Assembly (NCBI RefSeq): GCF_003201835.2
Contig: NZ_CP029289.2
Coordinates: 2,612,501 to 2,676,500 of the forward strand
DNA from: Acidianus brierleyi
Lineage (GTDB): Archaea; Thermoproteota; Thermoprotei_A; Sulfolobales; Sulfolobaceae
Reading direction: 5' to 3'
Length of the DNA: 64,000 nt
The position numbers and the translations under genes were made by a program. The notes under the pieces are model-generated. The model was not told where the DNA came from and made no database searches. It saw nothing but the letters and a program-made list of their open reading frames with translations. Every line of letters starts with the position of its first letter. Within the stretch, counting starts at the first letter, position 1. This document shows positions 16,785-26,600 of the stretch, piece after piece.

Positions 16785-17696
16785 ATGAAATTACTTTCGT
16801 TCTCACCCACACCCATTGAAGAAAAAAGAGTCGGAATATATAAGAACGGTAAAGTTATAGATCTAGTTAAGGCCTACCAAATAATATACGACGCTGAGCC
16901 TCCAAACTGGTTTTACGATATGAAGAAATTAATTGAAGGTGGAAATGGACCTCTATACTTAATAAATAAACTCATGGAGGAGAATGAAGAAAAGTTATCA
17001 TTGGCTACCTTGGATGCGGATAAAATAATATATTATCCTCCCATAGATAATCCAGAAAAAATATTTCTTATGGCAGTAAATTATAAGGCGCACGGTCAAG
17101 AAACTAGTACTTCTCCACCAAAAGAACCATATTTATTTACAAAATTCAATAACACGTTAATAGGTCATAATCAGTCCGTAATAATTCCTAAGTCATCACA
17201 TAAGGTAGATCACGAAATAGAGTTAGCAGTAATAATTGGTAAAAAAGGGAAGTATGTAAATTCTTCCGATGCTGAAAAATATATTTTCGGATATACTATT
17301 TTAAATGATATCAGCTTTAGGGATAAGCAATTTCCATCAGAAGGGCCATATGGAATGAGATGGGTACATGGAAAAGGTATGGATACTGCAGCTCCATTGG
17401 GTCCGTGGATAGTTACTAAGGATGAAATAGTAAATCCGCATAACCTAAAATTAACGTTAAAAGTAAATGGTGAAATTAGACAGGAAGGTTATACTGAAGA
17501 TATGATTTTCAGAATTGATAAAATTATAGAGTATGTAACTGACGGGATAACACTTAAGCCTGGGGATATAATATCTACAGGAACGCCTCCAGGAGTAGGA
17601 TTAGCTTCTGGGAAATATCTTAGGCCAGGGGATGTAATGGAAGCTGAAATATCTAACATAGGCGTACTTAGGAATTATGTAGCAGAAGAGAAATAA
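16785..17696 (+). CDS. Fumarylacetoacetate hydrolase (FAH) family protein
   Basis: A 303-residue enzyme with the FAH/2-hydroxyhepta-diene-dioate isomerase domain: NYKAHGQE, the metal-binding pattern HEIELAVIIGKKG, GYTILNDISFRD, and the C-terminal STGTPPGVG motif. Acidic metal ligands of the E-x-E...D type are visible. Members cleave or isomerise 2,4-dioxo or 2-oxo acids, including meta-cleavage intermediates of aromatics, or act as sugar-acid dehydratases. The start is chosen at ATG 16785, not the upstream TTG 16737: a TATA box TTTATATA at 16755-16762 lies about 26 bp before that ATG, giving a leaderless mRNA. Substrate is unknown. Confidence 0.88.
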   Translation: MKLLSFSPTPIEEKRVGIYKNGKVIDLVKAYQIIYDAEPPNWFYDMKKLIEGGNGPLYLINKLMEENEEKLSLATLDADKIIYYPPIDNPEKIFLMAVNYKAHGQETSTSPPKEPYLFTKFNNTLIGHNQSVIIPKSSHKVDHEIELAVIIGKKGKYVNSSDAEKYIFGYTILNDISFRDKQFPSEGPYGMRWVHGKGMDTAAPLGPWIVTKDEIVNPHNLKLTLKVNGEIRQEGYTEDMIFRIDKIIEYVTDGITLKPGDIISTGTPPGVGLASGKYLRPGDVMEAEISNIGVLRNYVAEEK

Positions 17697-17713
17697 ATTC
17701 ACGAATCTTTTAG

Positions 17714-18451
17714 CTATAACCATCCTATTTTATGCAAGTATGCAGTTAGCATAATTGCCAAGAATACTAATGGGGTTAGGAAGTACAGCGTATCTACTGT
17801 AGAAAAGTTAGAGGGTAAAGACGAGTAAGAAACAGCATAAATACTTGCAATAGCAGTTACTGGCAAAAATATGAAAGATATGGAAGTTAGTTTCTTTATA
17901 ATTATATTTAGTTCGTTTTGAACCTCAGTTAAATAAATATTATACAAATCCGATGATCTTGTAATTAATATTTCAGTTCTTTCATACGCAAACGCAATTT
18001 CGTCTTGAATATCTTTGCTTATATATTTAGATAATTTCTTAGATACGTAATAAAGCGATGAAGAATCTGAATATAATGTCTGAATCTCTTTTCTTAAGTT
18101 TTTTATTGACGTCAAATCCTTGAGTTTACCTTCAGTTATACTGTCGAAAAGTGCGTCAAATTTCTCAAAAAGCTTTGTTCTTGTAATTCCTAAAGAATAG
18201 ACTACCTCATCTAATATGCACTCTACTAACTTGTTAGATTCACAATTATCGAAATCAATTTCCTTTATCATTTCATAAATCTGTTTTGAGTATACTGTTA
18301 AATTTCCATTTAACAAGGATAAATATTGCGGAACACCATTTATATCGATCCTAGCGTAAAACCCATTATCTAAAAATATTACTCTATATATGTTTAGGTC
18401 ATCTACTGAAATTGTAGGAGGTAGTTCTTGGAACTTTACTTCGCATTTCAT
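17714..18451 (-). CDS. CorA-like divalent cation transporter, GMN motif replaced
   Basis: A 245-residue protein with the CorA arrangement: an acidic N-terminal domain, a long helix region (about 95-190) with coiled-coil character, and two C-terminal transmembrane helices. It ends KIGWL, as many CorA proteins do. The first helix ends in IYAVSYSSLP where CorA has YGMNF, so the selectivity motif GMN is AVS. It is also shorter than standard CorA (about 315), mainly in the N-terminal domain. CorA pentamers conduct Mg2+/Co2+; with the filter changed, the transported ion or even transport itself is uncertain. The gene is single and convergent with the FAH gene. Confidence 0.7.
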   Translation of the reverse strand: MKCEVKFQELPPTISVDDLNIYRVIFLDNGFYARIDINGVPQYLSLLNGNLTVYSKQIYEMIKEIDFDNCESNKLVECILDEVVYSLGITRTKLFEKFDALFDSITEGKLKDLTSIKNLRKEIQTLYSDSSSLYYVSKKLSKYISKDIQDEIAFAYERTEILITRSSDLYNIYLTEVQNELNIIIKKLTSISFIFLPVTAIASIYAVSYSSLPSNFSTVDTLYFLTPLVFLAIMLTAYLHKIGWL

Positions 18452-18820
18452 AGAATTTAATGCATATAAAAAATATTAAACGTTGATTCTTCGTTAGTAT
18501 TATCAGTAATTGCTTATCTTATATTTTTTCTATCATTAATAAATGGAATTTTATGGAATAATTAATGTAGTTTTTCCCAACTAATTTTATGTACTTTATC
18601 TAGAATATTATCCTAATCTAGAATATTATCCCAAGACTAAGGATACAATTTTTTGGAGAAGTACGAAATTATTTCTAAGTAAATCTTCATGTGAAATCAT
18701 ACAAAACGTTTTTGTGAATCTAAATAAATCTCACAACACTTATAGTTAATTCTGATTCTAGGAACTCTAGAATAATAGTATTGCATAAGAAAACTTGGCT
18801 ATTGAATATGATGTTTTATG
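18452..18820. other. AT-rich intergenic region
   Basis: No coding frame of note. It contains a short direct repeat: the 15-mer beginning TCTAGAATATTAT occurs at 18599 and again at 18617. The right end leads into the VapBC promoter. The left part must hold the CorA-like gene's promoter. Confidence 0.6.
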
Positions 18821-18856
18821 TATACGGAATCTTTATATACGGAGCTTCCGTATATA
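18821..18856. promoter_or_regulatory. VapBC promoter with palindromic operator over the TATA box
   Basis: The arms TATATACGGA (18834-18843) and TCCGTATATA (18847-18856) are perfect inverted repeats around GCT. A further half-site TATACGGAA lies at 18821-18829. The palindrome overlaps the TATA box TTTATATA (18832-18839), which is 27 bp before the vapB ATG at 18863, so the transcript is leaderless. Binding by the ribbon-helix-helix antitoxin would block TBP and autorepress the module; this is inference from position. Confidence 0.6.
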
Positions 18857-18862
18857 ATAATT

Positions 18863-19087
18863 ATGTCAGACGTAATTAGTGTAAGAGTATCGAAAGAGCT
18901 AAAGAAGAGAGCACAGGAACTGGGAATTAATATTAGAGAAGTGGTGGAAAAAGCCTTAGATAACGCAATAAGGGAAAAAGAGAAGGAAGAAATTAAGGAA
19001 ACTACAATGAAAATTAAAGAATTAATGAGAGATGTAAGCGAAGATGACTGGATAAGAGATATTAAGGAGAGCAGAAATGAAAGATAA
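18863..19087 (+). CDS. vapB: VapB-type ribbon-helix-helix antitoxin
   Basis: A 74-residue protein. Residues 1-35 (SDVISVRVSKELKKRAQELG) fit a ribbon-helix-helix DNA-binding domain; the charged C-terminal tail (EDDWIRDIKESRNE) is the usual toxin-wrapping segment. The start at ATG 18863 is preferred over the upstream ATG at 18818, because the latter would lie inside the promoter palindrome and the ATG sits 27 bp after the TATA box. It overlaps vapC by 11 bp, typical of type II toxin-antitoxin operons. Confidence 0.85.
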   Translation: MSDVISVRVSKELKKRAQELGINIREVVEKALDNAIREKEKEEIKETTMKIKELMRDVSEDDWIRDIKESRNER

Positions 19088-19469
19088 TGAGTTTCTTTTC
19101 GACGCTTCGGCTTTATATTCGCTCCTAGATTATTCAGATAAATTAGACTTTAAGAGAAGTCACATACTTACATTAACCCTTTATGAGGTAGGAAATGCTA
19201 TATGGAAGGAGTATTATTTACATAAAAAGGTTAAGGACCCTATAACTCTTTCGACGCTTTTTTATAAGTTTATGACAAAATTTAACGTAATAGGTAACCT
19301 CTTATTTGAAGGAGTGATGAAAATTGCCGTAGAAGAAGGTTTAAGTTATTATGACGCGTCTTATGTATACGCCGCTAAATCTTTAGGACTTGTCTTAGTA
19401 TCCAATGACAAAGATCTGATTAGAAAAGCAAATGCTATTTCTTTAAAAGATTTCATTAAACTTATATAA
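19077..19469 (+). CDS. vapC: VapC PIN-domain ribonuclease toxin
   Basis: A 130-residue PIN-domain protein. Acidic active-site residues are visible: D9 (FLFDASALYSLL), a Glu in TLYEVGNAIWKE, and Asp in YYDASYVYAAK and VSNDKDL. Such toxins are Mg2+-dependent endoribonucleases, commonly acting on tRNA or rRNA, and are held inactive by the cognate VapB encoded just upstream. The size and the overlap with vapB fit the family. Sulfolobales encode many VapBC pairs and some respond to heat; the target of this one cannot be predicted. Confidence 0.88.
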   Translation: MKDNEFLFDASALYSLLDYSDKLDFKRSHILTLTLYEVGNAIWKEYYLHKKVKDPITLSTLFYKFMTKFNVIGNLLFEGVMKIAVEEGLSYYDASYVYAAKSLGLVLVSNDKDLIRKANAISLKDFIKLI

Positions 19470-19690
19470 TAATTATATAATGAACGTACATACATTAGTT
19501 AATAATTTTTCATTCTTATATAAAAAAATTAAATGCGATCCTTTATGTAATTTTTCACAACTAATATTCAAAGGATTAAATGAAGTAAAAATACAGTGAG
19601 ATTTTCAAGATAGAAGTAAGGAATGATACATAGATTGTGAATATTTTGTAACATACGATAAAATATATAAATTAGAATGAGATAAAAAAC

Positions 19691-20458
19691 ATGATAAAAA
19701 TGAGGAAAGTTTGGATAGGGATAGTAGGAATTATATTAATTACTATTGTTATTCTTCTCGTATATCCTTCCATTTCTTTCCATCAAAATCTTGTCCTAGG
19801 AAAATTTTTTAAAATAAGTAATAAAGACTATGCTCCAAAAGGTAAAATAGTAATATGGTTCGTCACGTGGGTAGGATGTCCGGTAGGCGCATCGGATAGT
19901 TGGATACTTTATAGTTTTCTTCACAAAAATAACGTTAACGTTAACATTACACTACACTATTCCGACCCTAACGATAAAATAGGTCCTTTACCTGGGATAG
20001 TTTTCAGTAACGGAATTCCTAACACTTGCGTTCCATATAATTACTCCTCTGGAAACATTATTTTTAGTGTATGCTATATGATGAACGAATATTTTAACGA
20101 AACACCAAATGGAATTCCAGTATTACCAAATAATATCCTAAATACTGAAATCAAAGAAATTAAAGACGTACTTCCTCAATGGGTCTATTCTTTAGTATAT
20201 TATTATAATGTTAAGGCAACATATAATATTAACGGAAAGACAATTTCTCCATCATACTATGTTAACCCTCACCACATAATTTCCACAATAGTTATTTCAG
20301 GTAAAGGAGGAACGTGGATTATGGTAGGACCAATGTACAATCTAACAGTTCTAAAGGGATTAACATATGAATATGTAATGCATAATTTGTATAATTTTTC
20401 GTGGTATAGAACTTCGTATCAAGAATTTTCAGAAACCGTAAATAAAGCTCAAGAATAG
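19691..20458 (+). CDS. DUF929 family thioredoxin-like surface protein (copy 2)
   Basis: A 255-residue paralogue of the protein at 15918-16691: N-terminal membrane anchor (about residues 6-24), then GKFFKISNKDYAPKGKI, the hallmark WVGCPVGA, HYSDPNDKIG and a matching C-terminal VLKGLTYEYVMHNLYN segment. The two copies face opposite directions and are about 3 kb apart with unrelated genes between them. This copy has extra Cys residues near the middle (NTCVPYN, FSVCYMMN) that copy 1 lacks, so disulfide bonding may differ. The start is ATG 19691. Confidence 0.85.
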   Translation: MIKMRKVWIGIVGIILITIVILLVYPSISFHQNLVLGKFFKISNKDYAPKGKIVIWFVTWVGCPVGASDSWILYSFLHKNNVNVNITLHYSDPNDKIGPLPGIVFSNGIPNTCVPYNYSSGNIIFSVCYMMNEYFNETPNGIPVLPNNILNTEIKEIKDVLPQWVYSLVYYYNVKATYNINGKTISPSYYVNPHHIISTIVISGKGGTWIMVGPMYNLTVLKGLTYEYVMHNLYNFSWYRTSYQEFSETVNKAQE

Positions 20459-20502
20459 CATTTTATTATGTACCCTTATTTTTTATCTTAACAACGGGTT
20501 CA

Positions 20503-20546
20503 AAGGGGGCGGAAGACTCCATCCGTGGAGATAGATAGCTCCCCTT
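20503..20546. other. Nested stem-loop beside a TnpB remnant
   Basis: An outer stem AAGGGG (20503-20508) pairs with CCCCTT (20541-20546), and an inner stem CTCCA (20517-20521) pairs with TGGAG (20526-20530) across a TCCG loop. The GC content is clearly higher than in the surroundings. The position just upstream of a TnpB fragment suggests an IS200/IS605 end or a fragment of its guide-RNA (reRNA) region. Confidence 0.45.
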
Positions 20547-20583
20547 GTAAGGCTTATATACGTCTTTTTCAAATACCCTATTA

Positions 20584-20935
20584 ATGTCTGACGTAGGGTT
20601 ACGCTTTAGAGCGTACTGACGAAGAAACGTTGAGGGCGTTAAAAGCCCAGTTGAGGTTATCATGTGAAGTGTACGACATCCTACGCTGAGCAGATGCGTA
20701 TTTTCATGAAAGAGATGGAAAAGGACTCACTAAGACGGAGTTGAGGCAACTAGCCCTCGACTTGAGAAAACAGGATGAACAGTATCAACAAATATATTCC
20801 CAAACACTGCAACAGATCGCAGACAGGTTCTACGATGCAAGACAGAGGTTCTTCGAAGGGATAGCACGTTACCCAAAAGAAATCACACAAATGGTATTGG
20901 TAGTTGACTTTAGCTTAAATATAAAGATTAGTTAA
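20584..20935 (+). pseudogene. TnpB (IS200/IS605 OrfB) N-terminal remnant
   Basis: This decayed coding frame starts ATG 20584 (MSDVGLRFRAY) and then needs a one-base shift to continue as TDEETLRALKAQLRLSCEVY. It meets a TGA stop at about 20675 and then reads ELRQLALDLRKQ..., with the TnpB-like segments YSQTLQQIADRFYDARQRFF and EGIARYPKE. After that the TnpB sequence is lost and the frame stops at 20935. Only about the first 110 of roughly 400 residues survive, without any RuvC catalytic residue. The base composition is more GC-rich than neighbouring genes, consistent with later arrival as a mobile element. Confidence 0.75.
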
Positions 20936-21187
20936 AGATGTATTCTATCTAATATTTTCGTTTTTCAAATTCTTCATCAATGTATTTTATCTTAAATAAT
21001 ATAAAAAACGAATAATTTTGGGACGTCCAGTGCTATACTTTACACTTAAGTCAATTAGTGACAAAAGCTACACTTGATAGTGCATTATAGAGATGTGACT
21101 AATATGTTTTATATGAGCGATTAAGCGTACAACAAAGGAAAAATGATATATTCATAATAAAATATGTATTAGATAGCTACTTATTTT

Positions 21188-21208
21188 TATGTGCAAAAAT
21201 TGCACATA
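21188..21208. promoter_or_regulatory. Perfect palindrome upstream of the methanethiol-oxidase-like gene
   Basis: Arms TATGTGCAA (21188-21196) and TTGCACATA (21200-21208) flank AAA with no mismatch. It lies 48 bp before the ATG at 21257, upstream of a weak TATA-like stretch (AACTATATTA, about 21230), as expected for an activator or regulator site. Confidence 0.5.
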
Positions 21209-21256
21209 TAAACTAAGAATATAGCCTATGTCAACTATATTATGAATAGATGATAT

Positions 21257-22633
21257 ATGATCCCATTTAAAACAGACCCTACTTTTTATCCATCTCCTAA
21301 GTCAGCTATGAAATCGAAACCAGAAGATCTAGCTTATGTAGCGTGTCTATATGAGGGAACCAAATTAGATAGACCAGACTTTATAGCTGTAGTTGACGTA
21401 AATCCGCACTCTCAGACGTATTCAAAAGTTGTAGGAAAAGTAGAACTTCCTTATAAAGGAGATGAATTGCACCATTTTGGTTGGAATGCTTGTAGTTCTG
21501 CATTATGCCCTAATGGAATTCCTGGAATTGAGAGGAGATATTTAATAGTTCCCGGTTTAAGATCATCTAGGATTTATGTAATAGATACTAAAGAAAATCC
21601 TAGAAATCCAAAGATAACTAAAATAATTGAGCCAGAAGAAGTTAAGGAAAAATCAGGATATAGTAGACTTCATACTGTTCATTGCGGTCCTAATGGAATA
21701 TATATCAGTGCTTTTGGTAACACTGCTGGTGAAGGCCCCGGAGGAATATTGGTTTTAGATCATTTTAGTTTTAATGTCTTAGGAAGATGGGAGATAGATA
21801 GGGGAGACCAGTATCTAGCATACGATTTCTGGTGGAATTTACCAAATGAAGTAATGGTTACAAGTGAATGGGGAGTTCCAAATACTATAGAAGACGGTTT
21901 AAAAATAGAACATTTAAAAGATAGATATGGAAATAGAATACATTTCTGGGATCTTGAAAAAAGGAGAAAAATACAATCTATTACCTTAGGTGACGAAAAT
22001 AGAATGGCATTAGAATTAAGACCTTTCCATGACCCTACAAAGCTTATGGGATTCATAAATATGGTAGTAAGTCTAAAGGATTTGAGTAGTTCTATATGGC
22101 TATGGTATTATGAGGGAGGAAAATGGAATGCTGAAAAAGTTATAGAAATTGAAGCAGAAAAAAGCGATACTCAACTCCCTGAGATATTGAAGCCTTTTAA
22201 TGCAGTTCCACCATTAGTTACTGACATAGATCTATCATTAGATGATAAGTATCTATATGTAAGCTGTTGGGGAACTGGAGAAGTTAGAAAATATGATGTA
22301 AGTAATCCATTTAAACCATCATTAGTAGGAAAGGTAAAACTTGGGGGGATTGGTTCAAAAGAATATCATCCTTCAGGAGTAGAACTGAGTGGAGGTCCTC
22401 AGATGTTAGAGGTAAGTAGAGATGGAAAGAGAATTTACGTAACGAATTCATTATATAGCACTTGGGATAATCAGTTTTATCCTGGCGGGATAAGAGGATG
22501 GATGGTTAAGTTAAATTCGGAAGATGGTTTGAGATTGGATAAAGAGTTCTTAGTTGATTTTGGAGAAGCTAGAGCTCATCAAACTAGATTGAGTGGAGGA
22601 GATGCAAGTTCAGATTCTTATTGCTATCCTTAG
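21257..22633 (+). CDS. Selenium-binding protein 56 / methanethiol oxidase family protein
   Basis: A 458-residue SBP56-family beta-propeller protein. Family segments include KSAMKSKPEDLAYVACLY at the N-terminus, ELHHFGWNACSSALCP, RLHTVHCGPNGIYIS, DFWWNLPNEVMVTSEWG, HFWDLEKRRKIQ and the C-terminal GEARAHQTRLSGGDASSDS. In bacteria homologues (MtoX) oxidise methanethiol to formaldehyde, H2S and H2O2 with a copper site; in archaea the activity is less tested. Conserved His and Cys residues for metal binding are kept. The length matches the family. A palindrome 48 bp upstream suggests dedicated regulation. The next gene starts inside its end. Confidence 0.92.
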   Translation: MIPFKTDPTFYPSPKSAMKSKPEDLAYVACLYEGTKLDRPDFIAVVDVNPHSQTYSKVVGKVELPYKGDELHHFGWNACSSALCPNGIPGIERRYLIVPGLRSSRIYVIDTKENPRNPKITKIIEPEEVKEKSGYSRLHTVHCGPNGIYISAFGNTAGEGPGGILVLDHFSFNVLGRWEIDRGDQYLAYDFWWNLPNEVMVTSEWGVPNTIEDGLKIEHLKDRYGNRIHFWDLEKRRKIQSITLGDENRMALELRPFHDPTKLMGFINMVVSLKDLSSSIWLWYYEGGKWNAEKVIEIEAEKSDTQLPEILKPFNAVPPLVTDIDLSLDDKYLYVSCWGTGEVRKYDVSNPFKPSLVGKVKLGGIGSKEYHPSGVELSGGPQMLEVSRDGKRIYVTNSLYSTWDNQFYPGGIRGWMVKLNSEDGLRLDKEFLVDFGEARAHQTRLSGGDASSDSYCYP

Positions 22634-23135
22634 TTTTCTTTTAGGAATTACAGAAGGTCTTAATGTCTATAAAGGGCCTCTTTTTTCTTTATATTTGAGA
22701 AAATTTAATAGAAAAATTGAAAGTTACACATTACCGTTTTTTATGATAATTTTTATTTTGTGGACAATTATTTTCGCTAAATTCAGCATAACATCTGTTC
22801 TCATGGTAGGTATTTTTATTGTATTAACATATTTAATGAAACTTCTTATCTGGAAGTATCATCATTACACTGGAAGTTTTAGTCCTAGTCTTATGACTGC
22901 AATAAAATGGGTATTAATAAACTCTTTAATAAACATGGAATTTATTCTTCCTTTATTTCTGGTATTAATGAACGTTTTATATTATTTTATTTATATTATA
23001 GCAAATTTTTCACCTAAAATTGTCTTATCGATCTCTAACGAAGATGTTTTAAGAGGATTTGCCATGTTGAACATGGAAATAATTAATATAATACTTGGGA
23101 TAGTATTAGGGCTAATTCTAATTTTAATGAAGTAG
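22602..23135 (+). CDS. Polytopic membrane protein coupled to the SBP56 gene
   Basis: A 177-residue protein with about five or six hydrophobic helices and no recognised motif. It begins within the last 32 bp of the SBP56 gene: ATG 22602 follows GGAGGAG directly (short spacing), and the alternative GTG 22593 has no SD. Overlap implies translational coupling, so it may be a membrane partner of the SBP56 protein, perhaps for its electron or substrate route. That is inferred only from position. Confidence 0.65.
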   Translation: MQVQILIAILSFLLGITEGLNVYKGPLFSLYLRKFNRKIESYTLPFFMIIFILWTIIFAKFSITSVLMVGIFIVLTYLMKLLIWKYHHYTGSFSPSLMTAIKWVLINSLINMEFILPLFLVLMNVLYYFIYIIANFSPKIVLSISNEDVLRGFAMLNMEIINIILGIVLGLILILMK

Positions 23136-23630
23136 TAACTAGTGACTATTCTATGTGTTAAAAGTTAATTCCATAGAATACTCTGTTAATTGGACTTATA
23201 TTTTAACTACTTAATAATGTATATTTTAAAACTGATGAAAAATTTTATATGTTTAGCATTCATATATATTTGTTTAGTTAGAGAATTTTCTCTCAATAGA
23301 TACATTTTAACAATACAAACTTTTTTATGTTTAATTTATTCATAATATATTAGATTTAATAAAAAAAGACTGATTTTTTAGAAGGTATTTACCATGATTA
23401 TGATTGTAAAGAATATACTTTTCATTCTACATAAAATCTTTACTGATTTTACTTAAATATGCTTTGTAACTTCTTACTTGATATATAATTACATTTTTTA
23501 ATGATACATTTCATTAATCATTTTAATTTATATCATAACTTATCTAATACAAATATTTAAATAAAATAAGTCATGTTCTAATACATATTTTATTATACCT
23601 GTATCATATTTTCATACTGTAATATCAAAA
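23136..23630. other. Very AT-rich intergenic region
   Basis: No credible coding frame. A short palindrome AGAGAA-TT-TTCTCT sits at 23280-23293 but has no clear promoter nearby. The right end holds the start signal of the NuoL-like gene. Confidence 0.6.
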
Positions 23631-23640
23631 GGTGAGAAAA

Positions 23641-26600
23641 ATGATCCCGTATATTATATTTATATTATCATTAATTTTAGTATTAATAACATTTTTAATG
23701 AAGAAAAAATTATACGCAATATCGTTATCAATAATTGCGATAACTATTAATTCTTATTTTCTTTTAAAATCAGGATTATTTACTAACTTCTTTGTTGGAA
23801 CAAGAATAGGATCTTTTGGATTTACCGTAAACAGTCTAAATTATCCATTCTTGATTACAATACTTATTGTCTCAATACTCACTCTAATTTTTTCTTCTAA
23901 ATATTTTGAAGGCAGAAAAATCAATTGGGGATTGTTCTCTGGATTCTTTTCTCTTTCGTCTGTTACATTAATCTATACAGTATTATCTACAAATCTCTTA
24001 GAATTATTAATATTTTTAGAAGTTTCGATTATTTCAGTATTCTTCCTAATTCTTCTTTATGGAAAAGAGGACAAAGAGAGAGCTTCCAGCATGTTTATAT
24101 TATGGTCACAGATAGGAATGAGCCTTTTATTAGCCTCAATAATACTCATAGGCATAGGATTAAACACAATGGATATATATAAAACATACGGAATTTTTAA
24201 TAACTTCTCGTCTTTTGGTTATGCCGTTCTAGTTTTTATGTTAGCTACTATAGGGATGATGATTAAAAGTGCTCAAGTAGGAGCCAATACGTGGTTACCT
24301 AAAACATATAAGGAATCCCCTAGTTCAGTAATAATTCTAAATAGTCTAGTAACTGGTATAAGCTTGTATATAGTTATTCTTTATTTTTATCTTTTTAACT
24401 CATTATCTTACTTAGCACCTATCTTTATAGGATGGGCAATATTATCAATGATTTACGGTGGAATTAATACATTTTCTCAAAATAATATGAATAAATTCCT
24501 GGGGTATTCAAGCATATCACAATTAGGCTACATGTTATTGGGAGCATCAATATCCTTCTTTATCGGTTTAAACTCCAGTGTTACAATTATACCATTAGGT
24601 ATTTTAGCCTCAATATTTATCTATATTTCTATAGCTTTTGGAAAAGGAATATTATTTATGAGTGTTGGAGGAATAGAAAAAGAAGTTGAATACAAAGAGG
24701 ACGGATTATTTAAATCATCTCCAATATATACTGCATTTTCCTTTATAGGCGTATTAAATGTACTAGGCTTACCTCCTACGATAGGATTTATAGGAGAAAT
24801 ATTATTAATCTTATCTTCAGCAGAGTTAATACAGAAAGCCGGAATATTGTTTATCCCAATCATAATAGGAATCTTAATTTCCATAGCCATATCCTCTGGA
24901 TACGCTGCCCTCTTCTTTAAGAAAATATACGGTGGGAAAAAATTAAGTGCCAATCTCGATAAAAGTCTGTACACAGTAACCATGGGAATACTTTCTATCC
25001 TTAGTGTGATTTTATCTCTGGATCCCGAGATACTTTCGTCTTCATTTAACAATTTCGTTACATTTACTTCAGGAAATTATTTTATTTTGCCGTTAATAGT
25101 CTTTCTTCCATCTTTAGGTTCGTTCTTGGCACTAATTACTCCGAGTTCTTTAAGTCAGAATTTAAGAGGCTATATTTCTTTAGCTACAATAGGAATAGCT
25201 TCAGCTTTGGGAATTTATAATTTAATTAACATATTATCTGTCCCTCATACATTCATTTCAACCGTATTTTCATTCGATCTTTTCAGTTATTTTGCCTTTA
25301 GTTCTTCTCTAATGCAATCTATTATTTCAGTATTTGTTTTAGTAATATCCTTCTTTATTGCATTATATAGTATTGACTATATGAAAGAAGATAAAGTTTT
25401 GAGAAGATATTGGGGATTCTTTGGATTCTTCATAACATCCATGTTAGCTGTCGTACTATCAAATAATTTAATATTATTTCTCTTAGGTTGGGAAGGTACT
25501 TCATTAGCCTCATTTGCTTTAATAAGTTACTACTTAGACGATACTGAAAAGAATATAGTTGGAGATCCTGGAAAAATATTCTTTGGTATCAGAAATGTTT
25601 CTACACCCAGCGTAAGTGGTATAAGGGCGTTAATATTCACGAGAATGGCAGACGTTGGATTAATAGCTGGACTAGGTTATTTATTATTTGAAACTACTTT
25701 TTCTCAGTATTCCGGAATATCTGCATTGTATCCTCCAGGTACATCGATATTTGGATCATTATCTACATTTACTTCTCCATTTTCTATGATCATCCTTATA
25801 TTACTATATATAGGTGGTTTATGTAAGAGTGCCCAATTCCCATTTACTCAGTGGCTCATAACAGCCATGACTGGGCCTACACCAGTTAGTGCATTGATTC
25901 ATGCTGCTACAATGGTTAATCTAGGGGCGATTTTTACATTCCTTACATATCCCTTCTTAGTAGGTAATTCTAGTTTGAATTTATATACTTTCTTTGAATT
26001 TATGATTGCTATATCAGCTTTTACTGCAATATATACAAGTTTGAATGCATTAGTATCTAATGAGCAAAAAGTAATTTTAGCCAATTCTACGGCAGATCAG
26101 ATTTCATTAATGATACTTTCATCTTCGATAGGAGGAATACTAACTCTATATTTCCATTCTATAGCTTATCTTTACACTGGAATTTCTATAGGCATACTAC
26201 AAATGATAGCTCACGGATTATATAAAGCATCGTTATTTATGAATGCGGGTTCTGTAATTCATTACACTGAAAGTAGGTACATTGGTGAATATCCTTCTCT
26301 ATATAAGAGATTAAAAAGCGTATTTACGCTTCAACTATTAGCTTCTCTAAACTTAGCGAGTATTCCACCACTAATAGGCTTTTGGGCACATTCCTTTATT
26401 GCATATTTAGTGTCTTTTAATCCGTACTTGGTTACTTTGTACTTAATTTTAGAATTTGCAAGCGCGATTTACATTATTAGGTACCTGGTAAGAACTTTCT
26501 TATGGAGAGGCGAAAATATGATTGGTATTGATCTACTTTACAAACCTCCAAGATACAGCTATGCTACGTTCTCATACTCAAATCACGATTTGCATAACTA

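Noticed and set aside
18599..18631. Tandem 15-bp direct repeat
   Set aside because: Only two units in very AT-rich DNA; no link to a gene or element could be made.
20466..20663. Minus-strand ORF over the hairpin and TnpB start
   Set aside because: It is a shadow of the IS remnant on the other strand, with no protein-like composition.
23280..23293. Palindrome AGAGAA-TT-TTCTCT as an operator
   Set aside because: It is about 350 bp from the nearest start codon with no promoter around it; chance in AT-rich DNA is likely.
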